Position numbers and translations under genes: made by a program
Origin: an uncultured Oscillospiraceae bacterium
Lineage (GTDB): Bacteria; Bacillota; Clostridia; Oscillospirales; Ruminococcaceae
Length of the DNA: 8,108 nt
Assembly (NCBI GenBank): GCA_900556525.1
Contig: USOZ01000067.1
Location: 1 to 8,108 of the forward strand
Reading direction: 5' to 3'
Shown: piece by piece, positions 5,651 through 8,108 of the stretch
How positions within the stretch are numbered: position 1 is the stretch's first letter
Layout of the letters: each line of letters starts with the position of its first letter
The notes under the pieces: generated by a model
Told to the model about the DNA's origin: nothing
The model's input: only the letters and a program-made list of their open reading frames with translations
The model's database searches: none

Positions 5651-6415
5651 ATGCTCAAAAAACTTATTTGTACTGCGGCGGCGCTTCTGGCGGGCGTTAT
5701 GCTGTCCGTAAATGCGGCGGCAGTGAGCCTGTCGGCGCTTCCGCTTGCTTCCGAAAAGGAATGTGGCTATCAGAGCCTTGAAAAAAATGTTACACTAAAG
5801 GCAGATCTTGAAATCGAAGAAGATGAGCTTCTCGTTATTCCGAGCGGAAAAAGGCTGAAATTAGCGGGCGAAAAGACCCTTACCCTTAACGGAAAGCTGT
5901 ACATAGAAAACGGCGGTTCGTTGGTTATCGAATCGGGAGAATTTCTGCTCGGCGAAAATGCCGCCGTATTCTCTAACGGAAAAATTAACGTTAAGTCGGG
6001 CGGCAGACTGACTGCGGCGAAAGGTTCGTCTTTGGTAGTTTCGCCCGTTGGTTCGCTTTCGGTAAAGGGCGGGATATATACCTCGCTTGAAGCCGACTGC
6101 ATAGCTTGTCTGGGAAAATACAGCGGCTCAAAGGACGGGATAAAAGCGGAAATACTGTCTGCGGTCAGCTTTTCGGAAACGGATATTTATAATGCCGTTT
6201 ATGAGGATTTCAGGACATATGACGCGGACGGCGCGAAAAAGCTGTTCCCGACCGATATAGAAATTGACGAAAAACAGGAAAATCCGAGCGGCGGAACGTT
6301 GTCCGTAATGCGCTTCTTTTGCGGCAACGGTCAGACAATAGAGGTCATAACTCACGGGCAGCTCGGAGGAAAAACAGGAATAATAGGCGGGGTTCATGTG
6401 ACTTTTGGAAAATAA
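5651..6415 (+). CDS. Secreted beta-helix-like protein of unknown function
   Basis: The 254-residue product begins with a signal peptide (MLKKLICTAAALLAGVML, cleavage near NAAA, residue 24). Residues about 45-145 are a run of short strands separated by glycine turns (PSGKRLKLAGEKTLTLNGKLYIENGG..., then GGSLVIESG, GKINVKSGGRL, GSLSVKGGIY), the look of a right-handed parallel beta-helix. The C-terminal 100 residues are a separate, unrecognised region with a GGKTGIIGGVHVTF end. Surface proteins with such helices often bind polysaccharide or act as adhesins, but no binding or catalytic site can be pointed to. AAAGGA at 5636-5641 lies nine bases before the ATG. The gene is bracketed by the 33-base direct repeats at 5567-5599 and 6435-6467, and the terminator follows at 6479. 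It is probably the last gene of the exported cluster. Confidence 0.72.
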   Translation: MLKKLICTAAALLAGVMLSVNAAAVSLSALPLASEKECGYQSLEKNVTLKADLEIEEDELLVIPSGKRLKLAGEKTLTLNGKLYIENGGSLVIESGEFLLGENAAVFSNGKINVKSGGRLTAAKGSSLVVSPVGSLSVKGGIYTSLEADCIACLGKYSGSKDGIKAEILSAVSFSETDIYNAVYEDFRTYDADGAKKLFPTDIEIDEKQENPSGGTLSVMRFFCGNGQTIEVITHGQLGGKTGIIGGVHVTFGK

Positions 6416-6434
6416 CGACGAAGCATGAATAATA

Positions 6435-6467
6435 CTAAGGAAGCACTGAATAAATCGCGGCAGAAAA
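6435..6467 (+). repeat. Short direct repeat, copy 2 (before terminator)
   Basis: This is the partner of 5567-5599. This copy is followed within 12 bases by a genuine rho-independent terminator, so it may represent the original 3' end of the transcription unit, with copy 1 left behind when the beta-helix-like gene was added or duplicated. Confidence 0.85.
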
Positions 6468-6478
6468 TAATTCCGCAG

Positions 6479-6504
6479 GCGGGGCTTTATGCTCCGCTTT
6501 TTTT
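6479..6504 (+). terminator. Rho-independent terminator of the exported-protein cluster
   Basis: GCGGGGC (6479-6485) pairs with GCTCCGC (6491-6497) through seven pairs, one of them G-U, around a five-base loop TTTAT. Seven T follow directly (6498-6504). It lies 64 bases after the stop of the beta-helix-like gene and before the promoter of citrate synthase. Confidence 0.9.
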
Positions 6505-6534
6505 CTTTCTCACATAAATTTCACGCAAAAATGC

Positions 6535-6563
6535 TTGCCATGCCGCTTTAAATGTGATATAAT
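6535..6563 (+). promoter_or_regulatory. Housekeeping sigma promoter of the citrate synthase gene
   Basis: TTGCCA (6535-6540), a 17-base spacer and TATAAT (6558-6563) form a near-consensus promoter, with an extended -10 TG at 6555-6556. Transcription would start near 6570, leaving a short 5' leader with AGGAGG at 6585-6590. Confidence 0.9.
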
Positions 6564-6579
6564 GAATTTGTATATCACA
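6553..6579. promoter_or_regulatory. Candidate operator dyad over the -10 and start site
   Basis: TGTGATATA (6553-6561) and TATATCACA (6571-6579) are perfect 9-bp inverted arms with a 9-base spacer. The left arm contains most of the -10 element and the right arm begins at the predicted start point. The left arm is not transcribed, so the dyad cannot act as an RNA hairpin and is better explained as a repressor site. The regulator is unknown. Confidence 0.55.
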
Positions 6580-6596
6580 AAAACAGGAGGTACGAT

Positions 6597-7976
6597 ATGG
6601 CTTCACATTACGCTTTTTCAAAGGTTACTCCGCAGCTGGAGCAGATGGCTTCGCTTTGCCGCGAGCACAGCAATATCGCCCCCGAGCTTTACCTCGAGCA
6701 CAACATTTACTGCGGTCTCAGAGATTTAAACGGCAAGGGCGTTCCCACGGGACTTACCGATATTTCGGAAATTGTTTCAAAAAAGAATGTTGACGGAGAA
6801 ATGATTCCGTGCAGAGGAGAACTTTATTACCGCGGGTATAATGTTCAGGATATTATACGCGGGTTTATGAAAGATAAGCGCTTCGGCTTTGAGGAAACCA
6901 CTTATCTGCTTTTATTCGGAAAGCTCCCGACGCAGAAAGAGCTTGAAGAATTCACGCGGCTTATCGCGAATTATCGCCAGCTTCCCTCTTCTTTCGTCCG
7001 CGACATTGTAATGAAGTCGCCGAGCGAGGACATTATGAACACGCTTGCGCGCAGCGTTCTTACGCTCTACGCATATGACGACAGCCCGAACGACCTTTCT
7101 ATCCCGAATGTTCTGCGCCAGTCGCTTGAACTTATCGCGCTTTTCCCGATGCTTGCGGTCTACTCGTATCAGGCGAAAAAATATTACATTGACAACGAAG
7201 GTCTTATTATCCACCGCCCGCACAAGAGCCTTTCTATTGCGGAAAATATACTTCATCTTCTTCGCGAGGACAGCCACTACACCGAGCTTGAAGCGCGCGT
7301 TCTCGACCTTGCGCTGGTGCTCCACGCGGAACACGGCGGCGGAAACAATTCGACGTTCACAATGCACGTTGTAACCTCGTCGGGTACGGACACCTATTCC
7401 GCTGTAGCCGCGGCGCTCAGTTCTCTTAAAGGTCCGAAGCACGGCGGAGCGAACCTCAAAGTCTGCGATATGTTTGCGGAACTGAAACGTGAAATAAAGG
7501 ACTGGAAAGACGAGAACGAGATCTCCGCATATCTTGAACGCCTGCTGAACAAGGACGCATTCGACAAGAGCGGGCTTATCTACGGCATGGGTCACGCGGT
7601 TTATTCCGTTTCAGACCCGCGCGCTGAGGCTTTCAAGGGCTATGTTGAAAAACTTGCCGAAGAAAAAGGCATGAGCGACGAGTTTAATTTTTACAGCACG
7701 GTAGAGCGTCTTGCGGCGGAGCTTATTGCGAAAAAGCGCCGTATTTACAAGGGTGTAAGCGCGAACATTGACTTTTACAGCGGCTTTTGCTACACTATGT
7801 TGGGGCTTCCGCGCGAACTTTACACGCCGCTTTTCGCGGTCGCGAGAATTTCGGGCTGGTCGGCTCACCGCATAGAGGAGCTTATAAACGGAAAGAAGAT
7901 AATCCGTCCCGCGTATCTGAATGTACAGCCGCGCCGCGATTATGTTGCGCTCGGCGACAGAAAGCAGGAAGAATAA
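6597..7976 (+). CDS. gltA: Citrate synthase (Si type)
   Basis: The 459-residue cytoplasmic enzyme condenses acetyl-CoA and oxaloacetate to citrate, the entry step of the oxidative branch that leads to 2-oxoglutarate and glutamate. The signature parts are all present: HAEHGGGNNST (His243, His246), SLKGPKHGGAN with active-site His282, GMGHAVYSVSDPRA with His333 and Arg342, and ANIDFYSGF with catalytic Asp392, followed by GLPRELYTPLFAVARISGW. It is somewhat longer than typical bacterial enzymes (about 370-430 residues). The excess lies mainly in the N-terminal 75 residues, before GELYYRGYNV. AGGAGG at 6585-6590, six bases upstream, sets the start. It has its own promoter and a candidate operator and is separated from the exported cluster by a terminator, so it is probably a host core gene marking the edge of the accessory region. 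2-Methylcitrate synthase activity cannot be excluded. Confidence 0.96.
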   Translation: MASHYAFSKVTPQLEQMASLCREHSNIAPELYLEHNIYCGLRDLNGKGVPTGLTDISEIVSKKNVDGEMIPCRGELYYRGYNVQDIIRGFMKDKRFGFEETTYLLLFGKLPTQKELEEFTRLIANYRQLPSSFVRDIVMKSPSEDIMNTLARSVLTLYAYDDSPNDLSIPNVLRQSLELIALFPMLAVYSYQAKKYYIDNEGLIIHRPHKSLSIAENILHLLREDSHYTELEARVLDLALVLHAEHGGGNNSTFTMHVVTSSGTDTYSAVAAALSSLKGPKHGGANLKVCDMFAELKREIKDWKDENEISAYLERLLNKDAFDKSGLIYGMGHAVYSVSDPRAEAFKGYVEKLAEEKGMSDEFNFYSTVERLAAELIAKKRRIYKGVSANIDFYSGFCYTMLGLPRELYTPLFAVARISGWSAHRIEELINGKKIIRPAYLNVQPRRDYVALGDRKQEE

Positions 7977-8108
7977 CTTTTGGGGGATACGGAGTTTCCC
8001 TTATAAGCGGCAATGTTGGCTAAAAACCCCAAAGCGCTTCCGCGCCGCGGCTTTCTCCATGCTCTGCCCTTTTCCACTTTCCAAAACGCCGCAGTCGTGA
8101 GGTTGGGT
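7977..8108. other. Right-edge intergenic region, no supportable gene
   Basis: No start codon with a ribosome binding site and no convincing terminator for citrate synthase is seen. AAAGC (8031-8035) and GCTTT (8050-8054) form the base of a GC-rich hairpin. It lacks a T-run on the plus strand but is followed by GGGGTTTTT on the minus strand, so it might terminate a gene converging from the right. Two minus-strand frames stay open for a short distance from the edge, but neither can be judged. Confidence 0.4.

Noticed and set aside
6553..6579. CRP-type site (TGTGA...TCACA)
   Set aside because: The gap between the half sites is 17 bases, not six, and it overlaps the -10, so only a general operator is proposed.
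6912..7595. Long minus-strand open frame of 227 codons
   Set aside because: It lies fully inside citrate synthase on the opposite strand, has no family resemblance, and its Arg/Val-rich composition is typical of an antisense shadow.
1..8108. CRISPR array, transposase or integrase
   Set aside because: No regularly spaced repeats and no matching protein motifs were seen on either strand.

Overview
The window looks like a chromosomal segment of a Gram-positive Clostridia bacterium, most plausibly a Ruminococcus-like gut member of the Oscillospiraceae. The clues are strong AAGGAG/AGGAGG ribosome binding sites, a Gram-positive type lipobox, choline/glucan-binding-like wall repeats on secreted proteins, a consensus TTGCCA-17-TATAAT promoter and a mixed base composition (AT-rich on the left, more balanced on the right). 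The assignment rests on these traits only; no marker gene was available.

Layout: (1) 1-175, minus strand, the start of an unrecognised gene running off the left edge. (2) 176-465, an AT-rich divergent intergenic region with a large imperfect hairpin at 288-335. (3) 466-6415, seven plus-strand genes that could form one transcription unit: a phage-type (T7 gp2.5/DUF2815-like) single-stranded DNA-binding protein, then six exported proteins. These are a papain/C39-like cysteine peptidase, two wall-binding-repeat proteins, a CHAP/NlpC-like protein, a lipoprotein of unknown function and a beta-helix-like protein. Gaps are 24-76 bases or an 11-base overlap, and the first clear rho-independent terminator is at 6479-6504. 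(4) 6535-7976, a citrate synthase gene with its own strong promoter and a perfect 9-bp dyad over the -10/start region. (5) 7977-8108, no supportable gene.

The most interesting feature is the modular, recombined look of the exported-protein cluster. Three of the six genes share an upstream leader (about 25-51 bases). In two of them the similarity continues into the signal-peptide codons, while the mature proteins are unrelated. The leader copy before the fifth gene of the cluster (4081-4131) even carries a six-codon-plus-stop remnant of the 3' end of the SSB-like gene. Two of the exported proteins share an almost identical 141-base 3' segment encoding wall-binding repeats, and seven of its eight differences are silent. 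Another 33-base repeat brackets the last secreted gene. I infer a locus in which a common export/translation cassette at the 5' end and a common wall-anchoring cassette at the 3' end are recombined with changing middle domains. The phage-type SSB gene is the apparent donor of the leader.
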